From: Casuarina equisetifolia
Lineage: Eukaryota; Streptophyta; Magnoliopsida; Fagales; Casuarinaceae
Direction: 5' to 3'
Length of the DNA stretch: 64,000 nucleotides
Assembly: GCA_028551475.1 (NCBI GenBank)
Contig: CM052362.1
Location: forward strand, 9,981,354-10,045,353
Part shown: positions 12,084-24,499 of the stretch, one piece after another
Layout: every line of letters starts with the position of its first letter
Numbering within the stretch: the stretch's first letter is position 1
Position numbers and translations under genes: made by a program
Notes under the pieces: model-generated
What the model was told of the DNA's origin: nothing
The model's database searches: none
The model's input: the letters and a program-made list of their open reading frames with translations, nothing else

Positions 12084-12522
12084 GTAAAGCCATTTTTCAA
12101 CTCTAGATAAAAATACATGCATGCAGTTCTAATCAAAATTCATAGCGTGCCTTCTAATAGAAACTGAGTTTGGAAATATTTTATGCCTTCAGGAAATATA
12201 TGTGTACTCCTTGCGCTGGGGAGGCCATTACTCCCATTGGAACGAACGATTTTACCGGATGGCGAAAGCTGTGGCTGCGGATGAGGTCTTAAAGGCAGCA
12301 AATATTCGCTTAGATATTCAGAACGGTCAGCAGATGAATAACAACCAAAACCGCAGGACTAAGTGGGCTCTGCTGAGAAAACACCAAGATAGTATGCATA
12401 CCACAATCTGTGAGGGTTCCAAAATTCTGAACGCCCTGGAGGCGTTTGACAAATGGAAGGTGAATTTGACTCTGGCGCCCTTCGAACGTTGCTTCAAAGA
12501 TTATTTGGACGAGCTTTCTTAA
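10610..12522 (+). CDS. SEO-like protein with duplicated thioredoxin-like module, lacking the SEO N-terminal domain
   Basis: Proposed exons are 10610-10684, 10781-11147, 11323-11450, 11685-12083 and 12193-12522, all with GT-AG junctions and compatible phases, giving 432 residues. Sieve-element-occlusion proteins form the forisome/P-protein plugs of phloem. Family features are LLFxSxLD at the start of the thioredoxin-like fold, MPWYTV, a W-x-F ... VVMNPQG strand, the GG...W...F...AKAVA segment, and the final GSKIL...FDKWK block. The thioredoxin-like module occurs twice (about residues 1-147 and 148-323), and the C-terminal part (324-432) is shortened: it goes directly from the GG region to FDKWK and ends without the usual cysteine tail. 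The SEO N-terminal helical domain is absent. The start is the first Met after the acceptor at 10604; an undetected upstream exon is possible. It may be a neofunctionalised paralogue or a decaying gene that is still open. Confidence 0.65.
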
Positions 12523-14307
12523 ACTAGAACCCACTATGCCATTTGGAATGTGTGCCTTAGCAGCATGTATCAGCTTTCGGTGCGGCCAAGCAAGTATGTT
12601 CACTTGGCAGCAGCTAGATTCAATTTTTGCCTTCTTTTTCTAAGTATTGTCAGCTGTCGTGGGTCTTATTTTTTGTTTGGAACAAAGTCTTCTTTTTCTT
12701 CAAGATTTCAGCATCTCACATTCAAGATAAAGTGATGGCAAAGGCATAAGGGTTGAAAAGTGCTTCAAAATTAACAATGGAACAAATATCATTCATTCAA
12801 GAAACAATTCTAGGTCTCAACCAATGCTATCTTATATAAATTATAAAATAACATGTTCAATTGGTCTTTTTAACCTTTTTTTGAGGTACAACAAATCCTG
12901 CTTGTATACATAGTAGGAAAAGCCTTATCATTTGCAATTGAAACCGCAGCTAACTCAACCTCCATTGCCTATTGAGTATTGCACTTTGTGTCTAATAAGT
13001 GGTACAATAGTGTAAGTTGTTTGCTTGATTATTCTGGAGGTTGCATTATGTTGGAAAGTGTCTAAGGGAGGTTTGGTTGTCGTAGTAGTTAGACCGGAGG
13101 ACTTGTTGCTATATGTAGTATATCATAGGGAAGACAACGTAGTTGATAACTTTTAACTTTCTAACTACCTGTCCATTATTTTAAATGCTAGAGACTCTAT
13201 TTGTGATCAGTAGACCTAAAAAGTGGAACTTGACAGATAGGAGAGAAAGTGCACACGGAAATTTAACAAATAGTCAATACTTCAATGGAAGATAAACACG
13301 AACGTGCAAATTTTGTTAATGATATAAAAAACAAACAAAAAATTTGAAAGCTTGAAACCTCTCTCATCACCTAGAATGCTGTTTCTTCAAGGTTCCAAAT
13401 TCTTTTTGAAAGTTGAACAAAGAAGTCTACGTTGCTCATGTTATTTTAATTGAGCCGTTCTACCATTGGCAATTAAAGATTTCAAATCACGGAAAATTAT
13501 AAAGATATCTGCAAATTTTCATGGAACGAACCAAAAATTTACTGTGTACTATGTGGATTCAAAAGAAAATGTTCATATGTTATGAAGGTACTATTTCACT
13601 TAGAAGGTACGATTTTGAGAAAGTGATCCTAATTAATCTGACTTTCGTTATTGAAGTTTTTGTTAGACATAAGAAATCAGCATTGACACTAGATGACGAG
13701 ATGGTATTAGAGCCATCGTTGGTTTCTATGATAAACTTAGTCCTTAATTTCTTGAAAATCAAGTTCCTTTCTTTGTTATTAATAAATTATTTAATGTTAC
13801 ATCTGCATCTCATTGAATATGTCTTTGACCATGTTGATTTTTACAATGTTCAAAATTTGTCTCTTGATCTTGAGCCAAAAGTAAAGCACTTTGTTGATTT
13901 GCTTAGAAAATTTTTCTCCCTTCCCTAGGAGTTCAACACCAAGGAAGTTTTGCATATATATCGGCTGACCCAATTGGATGAAGCAAGATTGAAGCTTGAG
14001 GTGAATCCTTCAAGCATATGCTTAATTGACCTAGACTAAGAAAATGGAGTGTTGAAAATCTCTAGCTTTACCTTGGAAAATTATTGAAATGAGGATATGT
14101 TAAGGATTATTTTATTCTTTTGAATTTTCTTATCAAAATGTGATTTACTTGATTGAAAGGGGATCATATTTGATAGGTTGGGTGAAAAGGATGTAACTTT
14201 TGTTGATAGTCAAGGCATGAGTGTCTTGTATCCAAACATAAGCTGAGAGAACTATTATCTTGGTAACATTTTAATAGAATTCTATGAGAACCCTTTGCAT
14301 GATTGGT
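12523..14307. other. Intergenic region without recognisable gene
   Basis: The first few hundred bases are probably 3' UTR of the SEO-like gene. The open frame at 13521-13928 encodes a Leu/Val-rich 135-residue stretch, and a different frame just after it (about 13928-14090) is open and charged. Neither matches a family I recognise. No splice-supported model or repeat boundary was found. Confidence 0.4.
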
Positions 14308-14312
14308 GAACT

Positions 14313-14539
14313 TGTAAGAAAGTGAAAAGAGGGAGAAAGCCAAGGAGATTGTGAACATGAATGTTGTATTGTGTTAATTATTCTTTACAACATAAAGCTT
14401 GAACTTATAAACCTAGGCTACCAACTAAATATGGAAACTCAATAATTACAAATATTATAGGGAAATATAGCATAGAATAAATAGGGAATATGCTAATTGT
14501 TATAATGGTAATATATTGGCAACTAGATATTCATTAACA
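14313..14539 (-). repeat. 3' LTR of Copia element B
   Basis: 227 bp; on the plus strand it runs from TGTAAG to TTAACA. It is flanked on the left by GAACT and on the right by the polypurine tract (plus strand ctcctcctt). Confidence 0.9.
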
Positions 14540-14728
14540 CTCCTCCTTAAGTTGAAGATTTGAACAAGTCAAATACTTTAAGCTAGAGAGAAGATGCCAA
14601 TGTTATTTAATGCCTTGGTAAGCAAATCTGTTGGTTGTTCATTGGTAGAAATGTGATGTGTCATAATGATACCTTGTTGGAGTTTCTTTCTAATGTAATG
14701 GTAATCAACTTCATTGTGTTTGTTGCAT

Positions 14729-17017
14729 TCATGAAAAATTGAGCAGCTTACCAATTATGCAAAGCAAAGCAAGTTGTTTCATGTGGAAACCAAAATCTTT
14801 GAGAAGGCCTATGATCCATACTATCTCACACGTAGTGACTTGCATCACTCTATACTTTGTTTTGGTTAATGATAGTGAGACAGTAGGTTGTTTCTTCGAG
14901 TGCCAAGATATCAAAGAATTTTCCAACATAATACAAAATCCGATGGTAGATCGCCTTATCATGGGGCATGTATTATAATCAGAATCACAGAAAGTTTGAA
15001 GTTCAAACTTGGAAGATGCTAGAAACATAAGACCAAGACCTAGACAATCTTTCAAATACTTGATCATTTTTAAGACAACTTCCATGTGTGATTGCTTGGG
15101 ACTATGCATGAAATGATTGAGAAGCTGAACTAGAAAAGTGATGTTAGGTCTAATGAGAATTAAATAAATCAATCTGCCAACCAATCTTTGATATACAAAA
15201 GGGTTTTCAAAGGGTGAATCATCAATTTTTTCTTTTGATCTAGCATCATATTCCACAATTGTGAATTTCTTATTATGCTTAATAAGAATGATTGTAGGTT
15301 TTGAACCAACTAACCCAACCTTTAAGATTAACTCCAATGTGTATTTATGCTGACATAAAGAGATACCATCTAGTGATTGAGTGATCTTTAAGCCAAGGAA
15401 GAATTTTAAATGCTCGAGATCCTTTATGAAAAATGTGGCATTGAGATACTACTTAAGGGCATCAATTCCAGCTTAACTATTTCTTGTGATTAGTATACCA
15501 TCAACATAAATAAGTAATGTTATAAATGAGTTACCCTGAGTTTTCATGAATAATGAATAGTCATGACGAGACTAAAGAAAATCATGTCAAATCAGGGCAC
15601 TAATAAATTTGGCATTCCATTAGTGTGATGCTTGCTTTAACCCATACAAGGATTTTCACAATTGACATATTGATTGCTCCCCTTGAGTGTGAAATTTGGG
15701 CAAAAGCTCCATGTAAACCTCCTCAGAAAGATTGCCATGTAAGAAGGCATTTTGAACATCTATCTAGAAAAGTGGTCAACCATGAATAACAACAATGGTG
15801 ATGATCAAACAAATAGTAACATGCTTGGTAGTAGGAGATAAGGTGTCTTAGTAACTAATGCCTTCGTGTTGGTTGAAGCCCTTAGCCATGAGTCAAGCTT
15901 TATAATGATCCAAAGTGCCATTAGCATGGTACTTAGCATTATAAACTCATTTACATCCAATAAGATGACAACCAAGAGCAAGGGAATCACATCCTATGTA
16001 TGATTAGCCTGAAGGGTGGCAAGTTAATGTTGCATGACAAAAACCTAGTGGGGGTTGGTGATGGCTTCTTGGTAAGTGGTAGGCTTAGAAATGGTAGAAA
16101 TGAAGGTAATAAAATGTCAATAATGGGGATGGCAGTTGTCTAGACAAACATAATCAGAAATTGGGTAAAGATTGGCACAAGAGGTAGAAGCTAAGTTAGG
16201 ACAAAGATAATTAGAGCTCCAAATAGGAGGTCCAAAGGGTCTATTGAATTGATGCAAGGAAGGATAAATAAAAGTATCTAATGGCGCTGAAATGGATATG
16301 GGTGAAGGAGATGGGTTAAAGGGAACAACCAGGGGTGAAGGGAGAGGGTTTAAGGCTGGAGATGGAGTAGAGGGAACAGTTAGGGGTGGTGGTATAGGGT
16401 CCGCGATTGGAAAGGGATCAAGGTAAAATGGGTGAATCCACATGAAAGAGAGAATGAAGTATAAGTATCATCAAATGATATGGTAGGGGAGACCAAAGTT
16501 AGTGAGTCGACCAAGGGTAGTGTAAAGGATAAGGTGGAAAAAGGAAAAATATGTTCTTGAAAGACAACATCATGACTAATAAATTTTTTTGCAAGAGTAA
16601 GATTATAAAGATGGTAACCCTTTTAAGATGAAAGGTAACCCATAAAAATGCAAGGGGTTGCATAAGGACTAAATTTATCACGCACACCAATGGTGATAGC
16701 GTAACAACGACAACCAAATACACAAAGATGATCAATAAAAGGGGGTTTCCCAAAGAGTTTCTCAAAGGAGGTGAAGCCTTCAAAGGATGAAGAGGGCAAC
16801 CAGTTAATGAGGTAAGTTGTTGTGAGAAGGCATTCACCCTAAAAACAAGGTAGAATGTGAGCCTGAAACATGAGGGCTTGGGCAATGTCCAATAAATGGT
16901 GGTGTTTACATTTAACAATGCCATTTTGTTAGGGGGTATGGACATCGAAACTTTCATGAAAGATCTTATGACTAGTAAGAAAGGATCAACATTCCCTTGA
17001 AAAAAATTCAGTGCCAT
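14729..17017 (-). pseudogene. Integrase, reverse transcriptase and RNase H remnant of Copia element B
   Basis: Integrase tail motifs (GCRCYA, FMGYL, KGYHLY) lie at about 16900-16560 in a frame other than the longest open one. RT is at about 16000-15340 ([24 protein letters not shown], and YVDGI where YVDDI is expected). The longest open part (14729-15337, 202 codons) covers the RT tail and RNase H (RRSTIGF). The catalytic aspartate pair is lost, and many TAA/TAG stops sit where Gln or Trp codons are expected. Confidence 0.85.
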
Positions 17018-17599
17018 TGTCTAAATGAATATGTTAAACAATGAAACCAAATTAAGTGTAAATCATTTTGAATATGGGAAAAAAAAATTAATTTTGATTG
17101 GAGAAGAAAAGTCCAAGTTGCTTGAGAGAAATCATCAACAACCATGAGGAAATAACAAGCACTATTGTGAATGGGAGTTTGATGCAAATCACAAGTAATG
17201 TGGTTGCTTATCTCGAAGTCAATAATCCAAGCAGAAGAATAGGCCTAGAAGAGAGAGAAGTACTTGAGAAGTTGGCAGTAAAATCATTTGGACTCATCTA
17301 ATTAAAGAGAAAGACCAGTTTAGTCTACTAATCAATAGTAAACTAGTCTAGACGGGCCACCATAAGTGCTGCCATGACTAGGATTATAAAAGCCCAATAA
17401 ACTTACATTAGGTTAAGGATAAGGTGAGTAAAAAAATTAGGTCTGCTGTAGGATTCATAAGGTGAGTATTGGGGTCCAAATCCAAATGGATTAGGAGATC
17501 TAAACCCAACAGAAGGAGGTGAGTTGGCAATGGCAACATGATAGGCTAAGGGCCTACGGGCTAAAGACTTCTTCCTAGAATAGCCTTTTTGCTTGGGCT

Positions 17600-18612
17600 T
17601 CTAATTAAAGGGGTAGCCTATAAGCAGGAAGAAAGCCTTTTTGACATGGCTAGGCTTCTAGGAATAGGAGCACATTGGGCGCTATCTAGAAGGCCTATGT
17701 GTGTTGTTGGCTAAGTTGGACCCACTTGGTCTAATGGGTTGGGAGAAAGGTGTTGGGCTCAATGGCCCATCATGCACCTATGTGGGAGGCTTGTTCGGTG
17801 GCTCTTTAACCCATGCTAAGAGAAAGGAGCCCACTATGTAGTAAAAGCATTGTTGTCATCAGCACTAGAAGCACGACCATCAGAAGCTTGTTGATAGAGG
17901 TCTTGTTTGGCGAGTGTGTGAAGCTTATCTAGAGAAGGGAACTCTTCACGAGATAGAATGTTCAAACAGAGAGTTTGAAATTCCCCTGGGAGAGATACAA
18001 GAATTCCATTTCATAATTCTTAGCTTCATGCGATTGGAGTTGCAAATTGATGTCACAGTCATAGTGGCCACACTTGAGCGAATTAGAGATTGATGAGTGT
18101 CCATATTGCTTCGGAGATCTTTTAAGTAAAGGTAAAAAGTAGTGAGGTCTTGACTTGAAACACTAACATTCAGGTGGAGGTTGTTGATGGCTTGTTGAAC
18201 AGTGAACTTCTGAGTGTCGGTGACATGGTCATAGTTGTCCTTCAAAGTGCTCGAAATTTTAGCAACAGTGAACTTATAAAGCATCAATTATAGAGAATGG
18301 TTGGCAAAATGAGTGAGCCACATCTTAATGGAAATATGGTGTTGGTCCCAATGGAAAGTGTTGTGGCCATTGCCTCTAGGTTGCGGTAGCTTGTCAATTG
18401 AGAACCCCATTTTATTTTGAGCAAGGAAGATGGTTTGGACTTAGTCATTCCAAACCTACTAGTTCACCTTGCTGGTAAGCTTGGAAGAGACAATGCTTGT
18501 GGTTTAAAGATCGGTTGAAGAGAGATAATAAAGGTCGCGAGTCACCAATGAAGTGGAGGTAGCAACATTGGGGCTAGAAAGAGGGATAGATTTAGTGTTA
18601 GAGTTGGCCATG
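17600..18612 (-). pseudogene. gag remnant of Copia element B
   Basis: The frame begins MANSNTKSIPL near 18612. The stretch at 17946-18287 is a UBN2-type gag helical region (the DLTTFYLYLKDLR segment). A decayed zinc knuckle (CSYS...KPSHVKK...GYPF) lies near 17600-17680. Several stops interrupt it. The leader upstream of the start contains three TTAGGG units (18651-18668), which is simple sequence rather than telomere. Confidence 0.75.
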
Positions 18613-19005
18613 ATGGTTAACAGTGACGACAATCGGAAAAGAGGCGGCAATTAGGGTTAGGGTTAGGGTTTCAAATTAGGGAAAATTAATGGGGTAATTT
18701 TGAAATTAGGGGACAGGATAAGGGCAATTGCAAAAGGAAAAAAATAACTTGAACGATGCCATTTAACAAAGTGATGTTGTATAGAGGGACAATGTCATGT
18801 GGGAGGGATTGTATTTAAAATGTCTAAGGGAAATGACTCCATATAACAAGGTGGTGCTATACAGAGATGCAACATTGTGCAAAAAGGAAGGTGGAAAAAA
18901 AAAGATGGAAAAAACAATAATAATCTTTGAATGATGGCTTGGAAAAAAAAAGGGGGGGCAGAATCGATTTGAGGGTTTAAGGAATGAACTAAACTTTGGA
19001 CACCA

Positions 19006-19232
19006 TGTAAGAAAGTGAAAAAGGGGAGAAAGCTAAGGAGATTGTCAATGTGGATTCTGTATTGTATTAATTATTCTTTACAACATAGAGTTTGAACTTA
19101 TAGATCTAGGCTACCAAGTAAATATGGAAACACAGTAATTACAAATATTATAGGGAGATATAACATAGAATATACATGGAATATGCTAATTGTTATAATT
19201 GTAATATAGTGGCAGTTGAATATTCATTAATA
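19006..19232 (-). repeat. 5' LTR of Copia element B
   Basis: 227 bp, the same length as its partner and about 87% identical by eye. It ends TTAATA where the partner ends TTAACA, and GAACT follows at 19233-19237. Confidence 0.9.
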
Positions 19233-19237
19233 GAACT

Positions 19238-22200
19238 TCCTTAAAATGGGATTATCTACACACTTCTTAAATGTGGCTTTTCCCACATATGTTAGTGTTA
19301 CTGATTTTTGCTTTCATACAAAGTGTATGCGTTATCATCTCAATTTAGCAAGTTTAAGATGTTAATTCTCTTTCTCTATCTCTCTTTTCTTTTTTCTTTT
19401 GTAAACTTAGCATGTGTGACTATCCCAAATACTTTGGAAGGTGGAATGGAATCTAAAAGAAGTCCTCTACTAGTATATAATGGTTTTCTTTTTTAAAACT
19501 TAAGATGTATGGGTGTATAAAAGCCTTTGTTGATGTTTGAAAAGCAATGTGTTTTTTAGGGTACATGATACTTTTAAGGCAATTTGCTTTCTTTTAAGCT
19601 CTTTGTGTCTTGTTTTGTTAAATCAATTCTTCAATTTATTTTGTTTATATTTTTTTTCCTCTTGCTTAAATTCTTTCTTAATTGGGCTAGTGTTATCAAA
19701 ATTTTTATATGGTTGTAAGGCTGCCATTCTCTATTTAACTAGGTGCATTCCATCCCTTGGTCCTAACTCATTTACGCAACCTATCTTCCTACTAAGAAAA
19801 ATTTTGATACCAACTTTCTTTTTGTTATCATAAAGAGCGTTTGAAAGCGTGCAACTAGTGTTGTTAGCAATATCTTACTAGCATAAAAATTTCAAACCTA
19901 CATACTCTTTTTAAGATTTCTTTTTTTCACCTTTTTTTTCTTTTCTCTTTTTGTTAAGTAATTAGGTGTGTGAGGATGTTGAATGTGGAATTTGGCTTCT
20001 TTTAGACCTAAACAAAATAGGCTACTAACTAAGCCACATGCTTGTTAACTTTTTACTATTTTTGATATAGTCTTAATGAGCATCTAGTCAGAAGCTAATA
20101 TTTTTTGGTTATTGATGGATCAAGTGAGTGATTTTATCTTCTACTTTGTTGGCTGATTTATTGTTTATGATTGACCAAAGGTCCAAGAACACCTGTGGTA
20201 AGTCAATTGGTTATTGTTTTTAAAACATTAAGACCAATCTTTTGTAATACTTTTAGTACTTCTCCAGTCAGAATAACAAGAAACAATATCATTAAAATAC
20301 ATAAAATCAAAGTAAACTAAAGGTTTGGTCCAAAAGGTTGTAAATGATTATGATGATTTGAAAGTTTTTATGTTTGTTATATTTTAGTCTTCTTTTCATT
20401 ATTTGCTAAAAAGAATAGTGTAATATCACATGACACACAAGGCTATAGTTGTGGAAATTGCACATGAAATAATGGCACCAATACTCAACAAACACTTATA
20501 GAAATACTAAGGTAGTGCTCAAACTTATAGCTTTTGCTTTGATTACAAGAAATGTTTCTTGCCATTTGCCGAGCGTCACTCCTCGTGCTAATTCAAAGAG
20601 TCAATGGAAATCTTAAAGCATTTTTTTAAATTTATTATTTTTAAATATTACAACTCACATCCAAACTCACGCTCATAGGGTGTTGAACCCTAGATCTCAT
20701 GGTTGAGATCCTTACTAACTCACCACTAAGTTAGCTAGCTAAGCAACAAATCTCATAACATGGTCCCATCTCATTAAGACATTCACAAATATTGGAAAAG
20801 AATTGAAAAACTTAAAAATATCATCAAAAACATGTTTTTTTTTATTTCATGTATCCTAATTGTTGTTTACTAGATTATCGTTAATGTTGTAGCTCATATA
20901 ATTCAAATTGTTTACCTCAATTGCAATAATTAAGGTATCATACTTGACATGTAATGGATAAGCTAAAATGGTTTACAAGGATATTTAGTAAATATGGCCC
21001 TAGAACTTTAAAGGTTTTTTACGAGTTTGAGAAATGGAAGGTGAATGGCTAAGGGGCCACCTAAACCTTAGTCGTCACCAAAATCATCTTGTTTGTTGAA
21101 CTCATGGTCGATTCCAACTCTTCCTTTAGCCTTCTACCACCTCGACACCATATTGTGACCTTTATCACCTTATGGTCGCCAATTTGCCAATAAAGCATAG
21201 TTTTGCACCGATTAATCAGAGAAGGCAAATATCATTTATAGGCATATTAGACTCAAATAGTTTTTCTGTTCAAAATAAACTAGGTTTTCTAATCGAAAAA
21301 CTCCAACATTTGGTAGGAGACAATAAAGAAGCATAACACTAAGACTACTACCATACCGTCGTTAAGAATTGGCTTGTCAACTTTGTTGATCTCACACTAG
21401 AAAACTTGGTCTCCCCAATCCCGAAAGTCATTGAAATCTAGGTTGGTCTACATGAATCATTTAATAAGGTAATGGGGACTAAAAAATATGGCTTGAAGCA
21501 TGCTGTTACAATTTGAAGCTCATCAAAGGATATAGTAATGCCAAGCTAAACTAGTTTTTTGTTTGCCCAAAAGATTTGTAGGGAGTCCTAGAGACATAAC
21601 AACCATTCATTTAATGAACTTGCATTGGTTGCTCCTGCAAGGTGAAGAATTGCCAACACAAATTAGTATAGGATCATTACTCTATAAAATTTATGATTAG
21701 ATCACTTGAAGTGTTTCAAAATCTCCACATGGAAATTCTTTCACACAATTCTTTACCATCATTGGAGAGGACCTATGCAAAGTCTAAGTGGGAGGTCTAA
21801 TAGTGTGCCAATGTTGATGGCCATGCTAGTGACGCCACTAGCTTTGTTGGGTTTGCCAATCTATTCAAAAGCTTCATTGTACCCATTACAAGAAAACATG
21901 CCATGTTAGAAAAGCCTATTTCCTACTGGTGAGGTATCTCTTAAGATAAAAGCCCAAGCAAAAAGAAGGAACTAAAGGAAACTTAGTGGCATTAGGCCTT
22001 CAATCCACAATATAACTACTAAGGGTACTCGATCACATAGCCACAATATCATAATCAAGTTTATGTATTGGGTGCCATAGTAGACCTTCCTTCTATGGTG
22101 GGTTGGCTCTACCTGCTTATCCCAATATGGGCTTGTTAGGTCCATATGGTGGCTCTAATGGGCTAACCTAACATAAGATCAACAACACAAGCTAGTAAAC

Positions 22201-24230
22201 CTTCTCAATCTAATGAACCCATCTTATCTAAGTGTAAACTTCATAAGTAAGCTTCCTACCTCTTAGCCTCTTAGTTTCACATGAATTATTGATTCAAGAG
22301 TAGCAACCATATAACTTATGCCATCTTATCCATGTAAATCACCTATATTATCAGATTACTTGACCAAACATGTAGCCTAGTTACCCATATAGACATCTTA
22401 AGCCTAATTCAAAACTACATCTCAAGTACATCTTATTTGTTTTTTGTTTTCGGCACAATCTTTTGATATTATAATAGAGGCATCTTTTGTGAGAAATGGT
22501 AGGAGATTCTCTCCAAAAGGAAAGAGAAGCGCTTAGATGGGAACACCTAAACCAAAATTGTATTTTAAAGCCAAAACTAATAACCAAGACTATCCTTGTA
22601 AGGATCATGTCTTTTTAAAGAGAAGAAAACCCTGGTAGGCTTGATTGACCTTACTTAACTAATTTTGGGCTAGAGATATTACATACCATCCCTTTTTAAA
22701 GAAAGCTTGTCCTTAAGCTTTCTAAATTTTTAAAGAAAGCTAATAACTTAAAATTCAAAAAAGAAACCTAAACCCAACTTAGTCCATTACAATTTTCGTT
22801 TGAACCAAAGGAAACAAACAAAGCCTTAATAAAAAAATATAGTCCAATAAGATCCGAGGGACACAAAAGGCTTGGTTGACCTTAACTAACTCTAGACTAG
22901 GCATTTAGCTCATGCCGATCGGTCTCATCCTTAATCTTTTGAGATTTTGATAAGGGCATCTTTTGTAAGGAATGGTGAAAGATTCTCTCACAAAAGAAAA
23001 GGTAGGGCTTAGAATGAAACATCCAAACCAAAGAGTAAGACTTAGATGGAAACATCCAAATCAAAACTATATTCTAAAGCCAAAACCAACAACCAAGATT
23101 GTCGTCCCTCAAAGGGATTATGTCTTTTTAAAGAGAACAAAACCTAATAGGCTTGACTAACCCTACTTAACTAACTATAGGCTAGACACCTAAGCCCAAA
23201 CCCGTAATAGCCTCCTATAACGTTGCCCAAGCTCAAACTTCTCATCACATGTAAAACAAAGTCTATGCATTCCTTTTTGCTGATTTTGAAGAAGAGAGAT
23301 TCTAATAGGTAAGTTCACCTTACTAGACGCTGTCTGGTTGCTAACCACTTTCTTCTGCTGGAATGCAGAACCACCAAAATACAGCTGATTTCATGAATCT
23401 TACAGCTTGGCCAACCTTATGGCTGGGGACAATGTAGCTGGTTTGTAGGCTTGGACATCAATCCTAATCGTCTCCTTTGAGCCGCTCATGAATCCCCCCA
23501 AGTGCTACTCCTTAGTTAGTTTACTGGACTGCAATAATAACTTGGTATACTAAAGCTGATATTATTCGATAGATCTTGTTTGCTTCAGCTTTGTAAAGTC
23601 GCCATAGTAGTTCGAGTATTAACTTGGCCCATAATGGTTGAAAAGTTCCTTGGTGGAATGCTCCCATTGAATCACATCATTTGGGCATTTCTCCTGCACC
23701 AATTGTAACCGTAGTTGTGTCTCTATCCAAGTTCCATGAAGACAACAAGACTCTCCTCTTCCTATGTCCCATTGTGACAAAAGAATTGGTTGGCACAGCA
23801 CACCCAAACTATCAGGCCCTCCTTTCTCCCACATCTGGGGAAGTAAAGTTTGATGACTCGAGATCATACCATAGAGTTGGAGTTGTTCGACTGTCCACCA
23901 TTGGCTCTAGACAAGGGCCCTAAAGAGTTGGAAACAAGAGCCTAACTAATCCAAAAATTTATGGCCTTGATCTGGACTTGTTTTTTCGTCTATCCTTCTA
24001 TTTATTACCGTGGCTCCCCACACATGCCCCGACTCCTACATTCCTTCCCAAAACTACGTTACTGCCCTGGTTAATAGTAGCTTCGAGCTTCCTACTTCAA
24101 AACGTGGTGATTCACACTGGAAGGTTATATTAGACAAAGTCCTTACTAGGCCCCTGTGGAGCCTACATGGTGACCAAAATAATGCCTATGATGCAAGTCA
24201 GAAAGGAGTAGGGTCGACGCAAAAGCGTGG
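19238..24230. other. Gene-free repeat-derived spacer
   Basis: No coding family was recognised on either strand. Pyrimidine-rich and AT-rich tracts dominate 19250-20000. The segment 20640-20755 looks like a generic plant dispersed repeat. The stretch 22480-23190 contains a divergent direct duplication listed separately. The final kilobase is the distal upstream region of LHCB6. Confidence 0.5.
22483..23185. repeat. Imperfect direct repeat, two copies of about 210-230 bp
   Basis: The copies at about 22483-22690 and 22955-23185 share ggcatcttttgt, gattctctc, a block around ttaaagccaaaac and a block around atgtctttttaaagag, in the same order. The second copy carries an extra internal partial repeat (cttagatggaaacatccaaa). 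The origin is unknown. Confidence 0.7.
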
Positions 24231-24231
24231 T

Positions 24232-24284
24232 CCACGTGGTTGGAGGAAATATTGGGATGCAGATGAAGCTTTAGTTCCCATTGG
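24232..24284 (+). promoter_or_regulatory. G-box and CCAAT-type sites upstream of LHCB6
   Basis: A palindromic G-box CCACGTGG lies at 24232-24239, about 260 bp before the start codon. An inverted CCAAT (ATTGG) lies at 24280-24284, and a GATA/I-box-like ttatcc lies near 24337. These are the element types known from light-regulated photosynthesis promoters. The sites are seen; their function here is inferred. Confidence 0.5.
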
Positions 24285-24499
24285 TCCGAAATCTATCCAT
24301 GATAGTTAGCCTAGATTTCCTCTCTAGATTTCATTATCCCACATGGCTTCTCCGACTGCCACTTCTAGATTCCCTCACCATCCCTGTCTTCTTATTCAGT
24401 TGATAAAACCACCAAGACATCCATTTAGCTAGGGAAGCTTCAAGCATCATCTGTTCTTTCTATCACTAGCCTGTTTAGTTTTCTTTCAGCGACAGAGAT

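Larger units (their letters stand above)
14313..19232 (-). mobile_element. Copia element B, full-length outline, heavily decayed
   Basis: A 4,920-bp element between two 227-bp LTRs, with a perfect 5-bp target duplication GAACT at 14308-14312 and 19233-19237. On the minus strand a polypurine tract (AAGGAGGAG) abuts the 3' LTR and a TGG-starting primer site abuts the 5' LTR. Remnants of gag, integrase, RT and RNase H follow in Copia order, with many stops and frameshifts. The LTRs differ at about 29 of 227 sites by eye, so this insertion is several times older than element A. The terminal TG of the minus-strand 5' LTR has mutated (plus strand TTAATA at 19227-19232). Confidence 0.92.

Noticed and set aside
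13521-13928. 135-codon open frame
   Set aside because: No family motif, hydrophobic composition typical of AT-rich chance frames, no splice partner. Noted only as unassigned DNA.
16499-17017. 172-codon minus-strand frame in Copia B as a novel protein
   Set aside because: It is an out-of-frame shadow; the integrase motifs (GCRCYA, FMGY) are read in a neighbouring frame.
18651-18672. Three TTAGGG units resembling telomere repeat
   Set aside because: Only three units, inside the leader of a Copia element; the usual plant telomere unit is TTTAGGG. Treated as simple sequence.
20690-20760. Possible tRNA-derived SINE (gtgttgaaccct resembling a B box)
   Set aside because: No matching A box at the right spacing and no poly-A tail or target duplication found.
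24010-24309. 99-codon open frame directly upstream of LHCB6
   Set aside because: It overlaps the G-box promoter region, shows no family motif and ends before the LHCB6 leader.
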